A DNA stretch of 64,000 nt. It comes from G963667675 sp964291545 (GTDB lineage: Bacteria > Chloroflexota > Dehalococcoidia > Lucifugimonadales > UBA3495). The stretch covers positions 1,260,737 through 1,324,736 of the forward strand of contig OZ219861.1 of the NCBI GenBank assembly GCA_964291545.2, written 5' to 3'. Positions within the stretch are counted from its first letter, which is position 1; every line of letters starts with the position of its first letter. The position numbers and the translations under genes were made by a program. The notes beneath the pieces were generated by a model. That model saw only the letters and a list, made by a program, of their open reading frames with translations, did not search any database and was not told the origin of the DNA. Positions 1 to 8,770 of this stretch are shown here, one piece after another.

Positions 1-212
1 GGTGGGGCTATTATTGGTCTGTGCCAATGATTTTAGATTCCTCGGCTTCGCTCGGAATGACAGTTGGGGGCTTGGGATGGCTAAGTTGGGAGATCGGGAT
101 GGCGGCATTCGAAGACCCGGAACTGGATGCCGTGACGCGGCACATACCCGTTGAGGTTTAAGCCAACTGCGATATGACTAGGTCGCCAATGGGCCAGGCG
201 GCCACAGGGGCG
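1..212. other. Non-coding left edge with one dispersed repeat copy
   Basis: No gene is supported in these first 212 bases. The stretch lies downstream of the leftward oxidoreductase gene and carries one copy of a dispersed repeat (listed separately at 36-63). The open frame running rightward through this edge is the antisense shadow of the oxidoreductase gene. Confidence 0.5.
36..63. repeat. Dispersed repeat copy, CTCGGAATGACAG family
   Basis: The segment reads GATTCCTCG, then gcttcg, then CTCGGAATGACAG. The same two end blocks occur at 26,522-26,553 in this window. It forms an imperfect palindrome (ATTCC/GGAAT). Repeats with this core are common in intergenic DNA of many bacteria; mobility or function is not visible here. 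Confidence 0.6.
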
Positions 213-2189
213 CTAGAGACTGACGGCTACTTTGTGGGCCTGGTAGGTGGCCATTTCTATGTCCCTGGGCTGGGCGCAGTCGCCTATGGCGTGGAGGTCG
301 GGGACCTTGCCCTGGAGGTCATGGTACAGGGCGTCGTTGGCCTGGCCGCCGGCGGCTATGACCACGGTGTCCACCGACTCGATGGTGCGGGTTATTTCCT
401 GGTTGACCACGTTGTAGACGTCCACCGAGTCTTCGCCGATGCGGGTGACGCCGGTCATGGGGGTCATCACCACACCCTTCTCGATGAGGCTGCCGTAGAG
501 GAAGTGCCAAACGGCGCGGACCTGGATGCCGCTGCCGACGTAAGGAAGCCCGGTGACGATTTCTACGTGCTTGCCCTGGTCGGACAGGTAATCGGCGACG
601 AGGCTGGCCGGGGGGTTGCCCTGGGTATCAATTATCACCACCCGTTCGCCGGTCTCGGCCCCGGTGAGCACGTCGCCAACGGTGAGGACGTTCTTGCCTT
701 CGGCGCCGGGTATCTCGGTCATATAGGGCGTGGACCCGGTGGCGATTATCACGGCGTTGGGGCTTTCGGCCAGCACCGTGTCGGCGTCGGCATCGACGCC
801 CAGCCTTACGTCGACTCCCAGCTTGGGCAGTTGCTTCTCGCCGAACAGGATAATCTCCTCGTAGGACTCACGATGGGGGGGCAGCATGGCGATGTTGATC
901 ATGCCGCCCAAGCGGTCGGAGCGCTCGAACAGGACGACGTCGTGCCCCCGCTCGGCGGCCACGCGGGCGGCTTCCATGCCCGCTGGCCCTCCGCCTACGA
1001 CGACGACCTTCTTCTTAACCGGGGCCGGGCCCGGATCGGCCCATTCCTTCTCGTGCCCGGTGACGGGGTTGTAGATGCAGGTTATGGGGAGGCCGAGTCC
1101 CTGGCGTCCGGCGCAGCTCTGGCTGCAGGCCAGGCACATACGAATATCGTCTACGCGGCCTTCCTTGGCCTTGACCGGGAAATACGGGTCGGCGATCAGT
1201 TCCCTGACCATGCCGACCAAGTCCATTTTGCCGGAGGCCAGCATCTCCTCCGCGAGGGCTGGGGTGTTAATCCTGCCGATGCCAATTACCGGAATGCTGA
1301 CCAGGTCCTTTATCCCTTCGGCGCGCCATGCGGAGTCGCCGGGGTCGTGGTAGTAGGGCGGGACGTGGTGGCGGATGGACGACTCGCCGGGGACGCTGCC
1401 GACCCATGAGTTGATGTAGTCGACCAACCCCGAGGCGTCCAGCAGCCGAGAAATGGCCTTGAGGTCTTCAAAGTCGAGGCTGTAGCTCACCAGGTCGTCG
1501 TAGAGGCGGACCCCCAGCAGCAGGTCGGGCCCCAGGGCATTGCGGGTTGCCTGCAAGACCTCCATCATGAAGGTGGACCTTTCCTCCAGGGTGTTGCCGC
1601 CGTACTTGTCGGTGCGGCGGTTGCTCTGGGGGTGGAGGAACTGGGCAATCAGGTTGTAGGAGCCGATCATGACCTCGACGCCGTCCAGACCGCCCTCGCG
1701 GCAGCGCCGGGTCGCCTGGCCAAAGGCGTCGACTGTCTCCTCGATGTCGTCAATGTTCATCTCGCGGGGCATGACCTGGGCGTAACCGAAGGCGGGAGGC
1801 GGCACGGCCGAGGGGGCCATGACCGTAATGTCACCGTCCAACTTGGTGCGTTGAGCAACGCCGGCCTTCCTGCCGAAGTGGGAAATCTGGGTCATCACGG
1901 GGACGGGGTACTCGTGGACCATGTCGGCGACGCGCTGGAACTTGGGGATTATGCTGTCGTCGCAGTTCATCTGGTCGCCGATGGACGTGGGGTGCACGTT
2001 GCTAATGCCGATGGTGACCAGGCCGGCGCCGCCCTTGGCCCGCTCCCTGAGATAGTAGCTGTAGGCCTCGTTGGGGTGTTTCTGCCGGTCGTAGAAGTTG
2101 GCGGCGTGGCCGGTGACGACTATCCTGCTCTGCAGGGTGTACTTGCCCAACTGGAAGGGGGTGAAGAGCAGGGGGAACTGCTGGGTCAT
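213..2189 (-). CDS. NADH:flavin oxidoreductase / 2,4-dienoyl-CoA reductase-like FAD/Fe-S protein
   Basis: This 658-residue protein has the full old-yellow-enzyme plus FAD architecture of 2,4-dienoyl-CoA reductase and trimethylamine dehydrogenase. Residues 1-340 form the FMN TIM barrel, including an HPQSNRRTDKYGG segment near 186. A [4Fe-4S] site follows with Cys352, Cys355, Cys359 and Cys371 (C-x2-C-x3-C-x11-C). From about 393 an FAD/NAD(P) domain starts with the dinucleotide motif VVVVGGGPAGMEAA. Members reduce unsaturated acyl-CoA or related enones, or demethylate amines; the substrate cannot be fixed from sequence. The start MTQQFPLLF fits the usual N-terminus, and the gene ends 33 bases before bioY begins to be read in the same direction. 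The family is firm and the substrate is unknown. Confidence 0.9.
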   Translation of the reverse strand: MTQQFPLLFTPFQLGKYTLQSRIVVTGHAANFYDRQKHPNEAYSYYLRERAKGGAGLVTIGISNVHPTSIGDQMNCDDSIIPKFQRVADMVHEYPVPVMTQISHFGRKAGVAQRTKLDGDITVMAPSAVPPPAFGYAQVMPREMNIDDIEETVDAFGQATRRCREGGLDGVEVMIGSYNLIAQFLHPQSNRRTDKYGGNTLEERSTFMMEVLQATRNALGPDLLLGVRLYDDLVSYSLDFEDLKAISRLLDASGLVDYINSWVGSVPGESSIRHHVPPYYHDPGDSAWRAEGIKDLVSIPVIGIGRINTPALAEEMLASGKMDLVGMVRELIADPYFPVKAKEGRVDDIRMCLACSQSCAGRQGLGLPITCIYNPVTGHEKEWADPGPAPVKKKVVVVGGGPAGMEAARVAAERGHDVVLFERSDRLGGMINIAMLPPHRESYEEIILFGEKQLPKLGVDVRLGVDADADTVLAESPNAVIIATGSTPYMTEIPGAEGKNVLTVGDVLTGAETGERVVIIDTQGNPPASLVADYLSDQGKHVEIVTGLPYVGSGIQVRAVWHFLYGSLIEKGVVMTPMTGVTRIGEDSVDVYNVVNQEITRTIESVDTVVIAAGGQANDALYHDLQGKVPDLHAIGDCAQPRDIEMATYQAHKVAVSL

Positions 2190-2222
2190 TTCGCTACCTC
2201 GTCACGGCATGCGTCGATGCGT

Positions 2223-2870
2223 CTAAGGCTGTTGGCGCTTGTCGGCCAGCTTCCAGCCGAACCCCACGACCAACGCCGCTATCATCAGCTTGACCAGGTC
2301 TCCGGGGATAAAGGGGTACATTCCGCCGCTGAACAGCTCTCCTTCAGCCGGCCAGCCGAAGTCGAAGTAGTGGAGCCACAGGAGGCCGGGGACGTAGATG
2401 AACAGATTTCCGAGGAGCATGGGCCACAGAGAGCGGCCGCGGTTCCAGCCGTGCTGGGACAGATAGCCCACCAACGCGGCTGCAGCGACGAACCCAATCA
2501 GGTAGCCTCCGGTCACGGAGCCGGTAACATAGCTCCAGCCGCTTTCGCCGTCTTTGAACACAGGCACGTCGGCCATGCCCAAGAGGTAGTAGACGAGGAT
2601 GGCGAATAGGCCCCAGCGCAGGCCCAGTACGCCGCCAATCAGCAGCACGCCGGTGGTCTGAAAGGTGATGGGGACGGGATTATCGGGGAGGTAAAAGGTT
2701 GCCCGGCCAAAGGCCACCAGCAAACCCACAAAGAAAAGGGATATGGCCAATCTCTGGAGGGTATTGAGGGACGGGAAGAGGGAGTCCATGAGAGAGGGGG
2801 TGTACCGGCCGATCACCGCCCACGGCTTTGCCTGGACGACGAATTCTCCGGACCTAATTACATTCTGCAT
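2223..2870 (-). CDS. bioY: Biotin transporter BioY (S component)
   Basis: A 215-residue integral membrane protein matching BioY, the substrate-binding S component of ECF-type biotin uptake. The diagnostic segments are visible: VPITFQTTGVLLIGG (about 70-84), the YLLGMADVPVF stretch (about 95-105) and TGGYLIGF (about 120), followed by further hydrophobic helices and a conserved PGDLVK near the C-terminus. No EcfA or EcfT gene is next to it, so it either works alone or shares an energising module encoded elsewhere. It has its own upstream promoter (TTGACA-N18-TACACT on this strand), which indicates that it starts the transcript leading into the downstream flavoprotein gene. The first 35 residues are longer than usual; a start at Met28 is also possible. 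Confidence 0.9.
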   Translation of the reverse strand: MQNVIRSGEFVVQAKPWAVIGRYTPSLMDSLFPSLNTLQRLAISLFFVGLLVAFGRATFYLPDNPVPITFQTTGVLLIGGVLGLRWGLFAILVYYLLGMADVPVFKDGESGWSYVTGSVTGGYLIGFVAAAALVGYLSQHGWNRGRSLWPMLLGNLFIYVPGLLWLHYFDFGWPAEGELFSGGMYPFIPGDLVKLMIAALVVGFGWKLADKRQQP

Positions 2871-2943
2871 TGCGCCGACTCTCCGCCAGGGGTGAGCTAA
2901 AGTCCGCCTGCCTGGGAACGCAGGCCCCTGAAATTTCGAGTGA
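2871..2943 (-). promoter_or_regulatory. Structured 5' leader of bioY
   Basis: Between the predicted transcription start and the bioY start codon, the minus-strand RNA holds CAGGGG near its 5' end pairing with CCCCTG about 35 bases later, and inside it GCCTG pairing with CAGGC. This is a compact nested hairpin. It does not match the conserved cores of the TPP, cobalamin, SAM or FMN riboswitches that I know. It could be a regulatory leader or just a stable hairpin. Confidence 0.3.
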
Positions 2944-2973
2944 AGTGTAGGCGTCGGCTGTCCCCCTTGTCAA
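2944..2973 (-). promoter_or_regulatory. Sigma-70-type promoter upstream of bioY
   Basis: On the minus strand TTGACA (2968-2973, perfect -35) is followed after 18 bases by TACACT (2944-2949, 4 of 6 matches to -10). It is correctly placed about 75 bases upstream of the bioY start codon. Confidence 0.6.
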
Positions 2974-3055
2974 CGCAAAGGGTCTTTGCGACGGCTGGGT
3001 TGGGGTCAAGGGGCCAGCAGGGGTCAGGGCCGCGCTTTGGCCGTGGGCGCCGGTG

Positions 3056-4288
3056 TCAGGCTCTGACCGGGGACGCCGTTGACTTGGGCAAGAGGAAACC
3101 AGCGATGATTATGGCCCAGGCAGTGGCCGCCGCCACGGCAAATCCCGGGATGAAACTGCCGTAAACGTCGCTGAGCGCACCCACCACCAGTGGGGATAGG
3201 AACATGCCGAAGGCGCTCACCGAGAAAATGATTCCCCAGACCATAGCCAGCTTCTCCGGTGTCATGCCGGGCAGCCCCATGGGCAGCGACAAAGAGATGG
3301 GGCTGTACAGGTGAGTGCCTATACCAAGCACGATTATCGCGGCGTAAATCCAGCCCAGGTCGCCGAACAGGAATGTCCCAGGCCCGCCCAGTACCGCCAA
3401 CAAACCGCTGGCTATGATGAAGTTCCTGGATGGGCCGATGCGGTAGGACGCGACCCCCGCCAGCAGCAGCGCGAAAATCCCGGCAAAGGGCAGGAGGCTG
3501 GTGGCGACCCCAGCCTGCTGCAGAGTCAGGTCCCTGACCTCTTCAAAGAAACTTGGCAGCCAGGTTGTAAGGGCCGAATACTGGGTGAGAGCCCCTGTTT
3601 CAATGGCCACAAGGAGCAGGACGGTGCGGTCGGATATCACCGACCATATAGCTCGAGGCGAAAGGTTGGGCGGCGCGGCCGCTGCGTCCCTTACGGGCCC
3701 GCTCAAAGGAATCCAGGCCACCGCTCCCACCACCGATAACAAGCTGAACACCGCCAGGGCCCATTCCCAGCTTAACGCATCGGCCAGCAGGGAAGCGGAG
3801 AAGAACGACGCGGCAATTCCAATGTTCAGGGCCGCCATGATCAACCCGTTCATCACCAGCGTCTCCCTCAGGCGGAACCATTGCATGACCAGGGGGCCGG
3901 CGACGATGCCGGCAAGAACAGTTCCCGCTCCAGCGGCCACCCGCAAGGCCAGCAGCGCCGCGAAGCTGCCGGCGAAGGGCGTCAGGACCGGGAGGGCCAT
4001 CAAAAACCAGCTTATTGCGAAGGACTGCCTCATCCCGATGCGGGCAATGATCACCCCGCCGGGCAGGCCCATACCTGCAATCATCAGCAGGGGGAGGGAG
4101 ATTAGCAGCGAGGCGGTAGTGCGGTTGATTGCATGGTCGTCGATAATCAGAGGCAGTAGAGGCGAGGGGGCCATAATGGCCAGGCCCGCCGCCAGGTAGC
4201 CCAGCACGGCGAATGCGGCGATAACAAAGCGGTAGCCGCCGGGAGCAATGGCTTGAGCTTGCGGGGTCTGATTAGGACTAGATTGCAA
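3056..4288 (-). CDS. MFS transporter (CynX/NimT-like)
   Basis: A 410-residue major facilitator superfamily permease with about twelve hydrophobic segments. The loop between helices 2 and 3 (GGVIIARIGMRQSF, about residues 75-90) corresponds to the MFS signature G-x3-D/R-R-x-G-R/K. The protein resembles the cyanate/NimT branch, whose substrates are small organic anions or drugs; the substrate here is not determinable. It is monocistronic in appearance, separated by 185 bases from bioY downstream and 322 bases from the next upstream gene. Confidence 0.85.
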   Translation of the reverse strand: MQSSPNQTPQAQAIAPGGYRFVIAAFAVLGYLAAGLAIMAPSPLLPLIIDDHAINRTTASLLISLPLLMIAGMGLPGGVIIARIGMRQSFAISWFLMALPVLTPFAGSFAALLALRVAAGAGTVLAGIVAGPLVMQWFRLRETLVMNGLIMAALNIGIAASFFSASLLADALSWEWALAVFSLLSVVGAVAWIPLSGPVRDAAAAPPNLSPRAIWSVISDRTVLLLVAIETGALTQYSALTTWLPSFFEEVRDLTLQQAGVATSLLPFAGIFALLLAGVASYRIGPSRNFIIASGLLAVLGGPGTFLFGDLGWIYAAIIVLGIGTHLYSPISLSLPMGLPGMTPEKLAMVWGIIFSVSAFGMFLSPLVVGALSDVYGSFIPGFAVAAATAWAIIIAGFLLPKSTASPVRA

Positions 4289-4610
4289 CTGTGGCCCTCA
4301 ATTACACGTGTTGGCGGACGGCGCGGCTAGAGACAGCCTGCAAAGGCCCCGGAACGAACAGGGACCCCGGGAGGGACGACGGGGCGTCCCGTCCCGAAAC
4401 GGCAAGGCTGCTACGATAGTTGGTGGAGGCGCCAACGGCTGCCAAGTCCCTCTCTATGCCAGATATTGAGCTACCCGGCGCGATTACCCGGCGCCTGGGG
4501 GGTGCTAAGTTATTGACTGCCTCAGCCAAGCACTTGCGCCTACTGCACCATGAAAGCGGCGGCCGTGCAGGCGGCAGCCGTTGCGCGGGCGATGGTGCAT
4601 CAAGGATTTG
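4289..4610. other. Intergenic region without a recognisable gene
   Basis: This 322-base region lies between two leftward genes. It has scattered short open frames in several frames, none with a convincing ribosome-binding site or conserved-looking sequence. No RNA gene or clear terminator is seen. Confidence 0.4.
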
Positions 4611-5618
4611 CTAGGGGTTCATGCCGATGTTGGGGTAGGGGTCGATGCCGTGCTTCTCCAACACCTGGTCTATCTCCCTTAACTCCTCCGACGAGAGAGC
4701 CCAGCCCAGGAAGCCCACGTCCTCTTCCAATTCCCGGAGGTTCAAGATGCCAACGAGGGCTGTGCTGACCACCGGGTTGTCGAGGACCCACCTGATTGAG
4801 AGCTGGGCCATGGTCTTGCCGCGGCGCTCCGCGATGGCCTTTAAGTCGTCGATGGCCCGCACGTTGCGCTCCCGGATGTCCAAGGATAGCACTCCTCCGT
4901 CCCATTCGGGGCTTCCACCCCTGTCCCTGCCGTCGTTCACGCCGAACTGGGTGTCCGGGGTGAAGTATCCGGACAGCAGGCCCATAGCCATTGACCCCCA
5001 GGTCATCATGCCGATGTTCTGTTCCTGGCAGTGGGGAAAGATATCCAGCGTCCTGCGGCGGTCCAAAATGTTGTAGTCGTACTGGACCGCTTCAATGCGG
5101 CGGGTCTTCTCGCACTCCTTGAACTGCTCCAAGGTGAAATTGGAGACCCCGACGGACCTGACCTTGCCCTGCTGCACCACGGTGTCGAGGGCGCCCATGG
5201 ACTCATCGAAGGGTGCGTCTCTATCCGGCGCGTGGATCTGCAGCACGTCGATGTAGTCAGTCTGCATTCGCTGCAAGCTCTGGTCTACCAAGGGCAGGAT
5301 GGACTCCCGCCGGCCGTCCCGCCGGCTCGCCCGTTCAAGCTGGGAGTCCTGCCAACCCAGGCCGCACATGGTGACGATGACGACGTCTTTGCGGCGGGGA
5401 CCCAGGGCCTTGCCCAACATGATTTCGGAGTCGCCGCCACCGTAGTGGGGGGCGGTGTGGAAACAGGTGATTCCCAGGTCGATGGCCCGGTTCACGAGGA
5501 CGGCCATCTCGTCGATGTGCTCGTCTCCCCAGTGGTAGTGCCGTTCTCCGTATTCATAACAACCGAATCCAAGGGCCGACACCGTGAGGTCTGTTGGTCC
5601 AAGCTTGCGGTATTCCAT
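4611..5618 (-). CDS. Aldo/keto reductase family protein with two catalytic residues replaced
   Basis: The 335-residue protein has the aldo/keto reductase (beta/alpha)8 fold: MEYRKLGPTDLTVSALGFG at the start, the HYGGGDSE turn, LQIHAPD and a GVSNF strand. Three of the usual catalytic tetrad positions can be checked in the first half. Tyr59 and His129 are kept, but the Asp of the DTAxxYG motif is His54 and the Lys of the ATK strand is Met84 (VIVTMCG). Asp and Lys normally tune the Tyr pKa, so ordinary NADPH-dependent carbonyl reduction may be lost or altered. Related AKR-fold proteins include non-redox and regulatory members. The gene stands alone, and its start fits the family N-terminus. Confidence 0.85.
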   Translation of the reverse strand: MEYRKLGPTDLTVSALGFGCYEYGERHYHWGDEHIDEMAVLVNRAIDLGITCFHTAPHYGGGDSEIMLGKALGPRRKDVVIVTMCGLGWQDSQLERASRRDGRRESILPLVDQSLQRMQTDYIDVLQIHAPDRDAPFDESMGALDTVVQQGKVRSVGVSNFTLEQFKECEKTRRIEAVQYDYNILDRRRTLDIFPHCQEQNIGMMTWGSMAMGLLSGYFTPDTQFGVNDGRDRGGSPEWDGGVLSLDIRERNVRAIDDLKAIAERRGKTMAQLSIRWVLDNPVVSTALVGILNLRELEEDVGFLGWALSSEELREIDQVLEKHGIDPYPNIGMNP

Positions 5619-5897
5619 TGTTTTGCACCTCCAACATATCTGCGAGTCTAGTGGCCGACAGCCGAGGCCTGCGGCGACGCCGAACTTGGTCCAGACGAGG
5701 GGTGAGGTTTAGCCCGGCGTCCTATTATGGCAGATGGACTGCTTTAACGGCCAGATTGCCGGGCATAGCGCCAGCCAGCGCCAGTATAACTCACAAGATG
5801 AGGGAGCGGCGCGCATGGTTGCAGCAACTGCCGGAGTGGTGCGGAGACCCGAAAGACTATGACTGGGGCAATGGACCGACGCCACACTTAGCATCCA

Positions 5898-7097
5898 TCA
5901 AGCCAGGGCGGTTACGCATCTTGCGGGGTCCGACTCCGATAGCAGCGGCGAGGGGTGGCCGGTGTGAACGCAGTCGGCTATGAGCTTTCCGGCCATGGGC
6001 CCGCGACCGAAGCCGGATGAGGCAAGGCCGGTGACGATGTGCAGGCCATCCACCTGGGGAATTTTGCCGATGATGGGCTTTCCATCAAGGGAGAAGGGCA
6101 TCAGGCCCGCCCAAGTGCGGCTGATCGAGTGTTGCCGCAGCATGGGAAGGACCTCGGCGGCGTGGGCGAAATTGACCTGGATACCGGAGGAATCCACCGT
6201 CTCGTCATAGCCGCACATCTGCCGGTCTCCGCCAAAGACCAACTCCCCGTTCCGGTCTTGCCGCCCGTACAGGTGCCTGGTGACCCTCCGCCCAGCTACG
6301 TGGGTAAGTTCCGGGGGTGTGTTGGCGCCTGCGCCTGGATAATTTTTCCAGTGCAGGGGCGACTCAGCCGCGGAAATAGAATGGAATACGGCGGGCGGCA
6401 ATGGTCCCGCGGCCCACATTTGCCCCCTGATCGGGACTATGGGTATGCGCAGCCCCAGCATCTGGCCCAGGGGCCCGCACCACGCGCCCGCCGCGAGGAC
6501 CAGGTTGTTGGCGCGGAACACGTCCCGGCCACATGCCACGCGGAAGGGGCCGCCGGGCTGCCGGTCGATTGCGGTGACTTCGCGCCCGGTGATAATCTCA
6601 GCGCCCAGTTGGGCCGCGGCATCGGCGAAGGCCCGCGTGGCCTTTACGGGGTCGGCCTGGGCGCGTAACGGCAGGTGCACCGCGCCGGCCAATTCGGGAT
6701 TCAGCTCCGGCTCGATTCTTCTAGCCTCTTGCACAGTCAGGAACTGTGCAACGTATCCTCGGGACTGCAAGGACTGGGCCAGTTCCTTGGCATACTTATG
6801 CTGTTCTCCCGGCTGGACTGCCTGGAGGGCTCCCGAGACCCGGAACTCGATGTCGTAGCCTTGTTCAAGCTGGAGCTGCTCGAATATCCGGAAGCTGCCC
6901 ATGGTGAGATGGGAATCGAGGTTGGGGGAAGTTCCCCAGCCTAATGCTCCGATCCCGCCGGCGTTGACCCCGGAGGCTTCGGAGGCGATCTCACCCCGCT
7001 CCAGCAAGAGAACTGAGCGGCCCAACGCGGCCAGATGATAGGCGGCAGAGACGCCGGCAATACCGCCGCCGATGACGATCGCCTCTGAGTCGGCCAT
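5898..7097 (-). CDS. FAD-dependent oxidoreductase, DAO/DadA-like
   Basis: A 399-residue D-amino-acid-oxidase-family flavoprotein. The N-terminal FAD motif is AIVIGGGIAGVSAAYHL (GGGIAG at about 10-15), followed by an acidic LLLERG strand end. The SGVNAGGIG segment near 43 matches the flavin loop of glycine oxidase, sarcosine oxidase beta and DadA. The C-terminal TGLASSGFGRGPMAGKLIADCV is the second FAD-contacting segment of this family. It probably oxidises a secondary or D-amino acid. The substrate is unknown and no partner subunit is adjacent. Confidence 0.87.
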   Translation of the reverse strand: MADSEAIVIGGGIAGVSAAYHLAALGRSVLLLERGEIASEASGVNAGGIGALGWGTSPNLDSHLTMGSFRIFEQLQLEQGYDIEFRVSGALQAVQPGEQHKYAKELAQSLQSRGYVAQFLTVQEARRIEPELNPELAGAVHLPLRAQADPVKATRAFADAAAQLGAEIITGREVTAIDRQPGGPFRVACGRDVFRANNLVLAAGAWCGPLGQMLGLRIPIVPIRGQMWAAGPLPPAVFHSISAAESPLHWKNYPGAGANTPPELTHVAGRRVTRHLYGRQDRNGELVFGGDRQMCGYDETVDSSGIQVNFAHAAEVLPMLRQHSISRTWAGLMPFSLDGKPIIGKIPQVDGLHIVTGLASSGFGRGPMAGKLIADCVHTGHPSPLLSESDPARCVTALA

Positions 7098-7438
7098 GAG
7101 GTCTATCTCCCTTCGCTGGCGGTACTATACGCCGATGCTGGTGACTGGTTCAACGACGTTGGTCCGACTGACGGCCTGCATTCGATTTTTGCCTGTTGCC
7201 GGCAAATCTCCAGCCATGGAGTCGATTGGTCCAAGGCGGTATAATTGGCCCCGGCGCGCTTCAGTAACCCGGGCGCCCGGCGAACTTGGATTAACGACCA
7301 TGGGAGTACAGGTGGGTACCGGTCCGCTGGGGTCGCGCCGGGTTGCCGACGGAGCAAATGGGGCCGCGTCCGGTCCAGACCACGTAGAATCCAGGGTAAT
7401 GGTTCAACTGCTACTTCAAGGGGGTAGGTGATTGGCTG
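7098..7438. other. Divergent intergenic region with a TATAAT box
   Basis: This 341-base gap separates the leftward DAO gene from the rightward Yip1-like gene. A perfect TATAAT lies at 7240-7245 on the plus strand, but the hexamer 17 bases upstream (TGGAGT) is a weak -35. No gene is visible. Confidence 0.35.
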
Positions 7439-7972
7439 ATGCTAAGTAGAATGTTGGGAGCAGCGATGCTGCGTTCAGAGACCTACGAGGACGTCGAACA
7501 CGACCGCGGCGCGACCCTGCAGGCGCTGCTGATAGTGATTCTCGTGTCTGTATCGGGTGGTATCGGCAGCCTGTTTCGAGAGGATACCAGCGTCGTAGAT
7601 GCGCTGGTCCTGGGCGTAATTCTCGGGATAGTGTCCTGGGCCGTCTGGGCCCTGGCTACCTGGTTAATTGGCAGCACCATCCTGAAGACCGCGGATACGG
7701 AAGCGGACTGGGGGCAGCTTGCCCGGGGGACCGGGTTCGCACAAACCCCTGGAATATTTTCGTTCCTGGTCTTTCTGCCGGGGATTGGGTCGGTGTTGGG
7801 CCTGATAATCTTAGTGTGGCGAGTAGCGGCGATGCTGGTCGCCGTGCGGCAGTGCCTAGACTACACTTCGACATGGCGGGCGTTTTTCGTGGTGGTTATC
7901 GCCGCGATTCCTTGGATCATCATACTCTTAATAGTTGGCGCGCTGCTGGGCGTAGGAGACACGACCTCGTAG
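7439..7972 (+). CDS. Yip1-domain-like membrane protein
   Basis: A 177-residue protein with about five hydrophobic segments after a short polar N-terminus (SETYEDVEHDRGAT). The layout, with a soluble start, then LLIVILVSVSGGIG and a long WAVWALATWLIGSTIL helix, fits the bacterial Yip1 family (DUF1282-like), whose role is not established. A second in-frame Met at 7451 is an alternative start. It stands alone between divergent and convergent neighbours. Confidence 0.65.
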   Translation: MLSRMLGAAMLRSETYEDVEHDRGATLQALLIVILVSVSGGIGSLFREDTSVVDALVLGVILGIVSWAVWALATWLIGSTILKTADTEADWGQLARGTGFAQTPGIFSFLVFLPGIGSVLGLIILVWRVAAMLVAVRQCLDYTSTWRAFFVVVIAAIPWIIILLIVGALLGVGDTTS

Positions 7973-8032
7973 GCGATAAGGCAAGCGACCAGCTACTGGA
8001 GATGGTGAACTGACAACCTCTGGGCGTTATGC

Positions 8033-8641
8033 CTAGGGCCGCCAGCTATTGCCCCAGCGCTCGTCGAACGCCACTTCTTCCACAGGCTTGCGGCTGGTGG
8101 GACCGTAGCGGGTGCCATCGGCGGGATACCCTATGGGCAGCAGGGCCGCCGTCTGCATGTCTTCGGGTATATCCAGCAGTTGTTTGAGTTCCTGTTCATG
8201 CCGGCTTTGCCGCGCGGTCAAAACACTCCCTAGCCCCAGGCCGCGGGCCGCCAACAGGATGTTTTGTACGGCGGGAAAGATCATGGCGCCAGGATTGGGT
8301 TCACCTGGATAGGGCGGAGTGCATACCAGGATCAATACGGGCACTTCCTCGATGTGGTCCTCCAGTTCCTGGGCCGCGGTGTAAATCCGCCTCCGCTGGG
8401 CCGGCCACTCGGGGTCGATTTTGGACCTGGTCCCGGTACGGTACAGGTCGCCAATCTTGCGGCGGGTCTGAGGGTCGCGAATTACGATGAACCGCCAGTC
8501 CTGCACGTTCCCTCCGTTGGGGGCCTTGACGGCGGCCTCCAAGAGCTTGGTAATTAGATGGTCGGGGATGGGGTCGGGCCTGAAAGACCTGATGGCCCTC
8601 TGAGTGTGGATAGCCTCGAACAGGTCAATTGCATCTGGCAT
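8033..8641 (-). CDS. Nitroreductase family protein
   Basis: A roughly 202-residue FMN-dependent nitroreductase. IHTQRAIRSFRPDPIP near the N-terminus is the FMN-phosphate-binding RR/RSxRxF-type motif, APNGGNVQDWRFIVI is the family's APS/G-xxN-xQPWRF segment, and AARGLGLGSVLTAR is the C-terminal flavin contact. I place the start at 8641 and not at the upstream Met at 8737, because AAGGAG lies six bases before that ATG and the family begins with a D/E-AIHxRRxxRxF segment. It would reduce nitro compounds, quinones or enones with NAD(P)H in the cytoplasm. Confidence 0.88.
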   Translation of the reverse strand: MPDAIDLFEAIHTQRAIRSFRPDPIPDHLITKLLEAAVKAPNGGNVQDWRFIVIRDPQTRRKIGDLYRTGTRSKIDPEWPAQRRRIYTAAQELEDHIEEVPVLILVCTPPYPGEPNPGAMIFPAVQNILLAARGLGLGSVLTARQSRHEQELKQLLDIPEDMQTAALLPIGYPADGTRYGPTSRKPVEEVAFDERWGNSWRP

Positions 8642-8770
8642 GGGAGTCTCCTTGAGCAGCTCGTTTCGGTTGGACCGGACAGGGTAGCTTCTATGCTGAA
8701 TGGTTGCCCCAGGACAGCGCGGGGAAAAGAAGGTCATTATGCCAAGGGGCCGTGGACTCCTGCCTGCGGC

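Noticed and set aside
174..1409. 411-codon plus-strand frame opposite the first oxidoreductase
   Set aside because: It is the antisense of a clear FMN/FAD enzyme, with low-complexity composition typical of GC-rich shadow frames.
2871..2943. Known riboswitch upstream of bioY
   Set aside because: The conserved cores of TPP, SAM, FMN, cobalamin and preQ1 elements that I know are not present.
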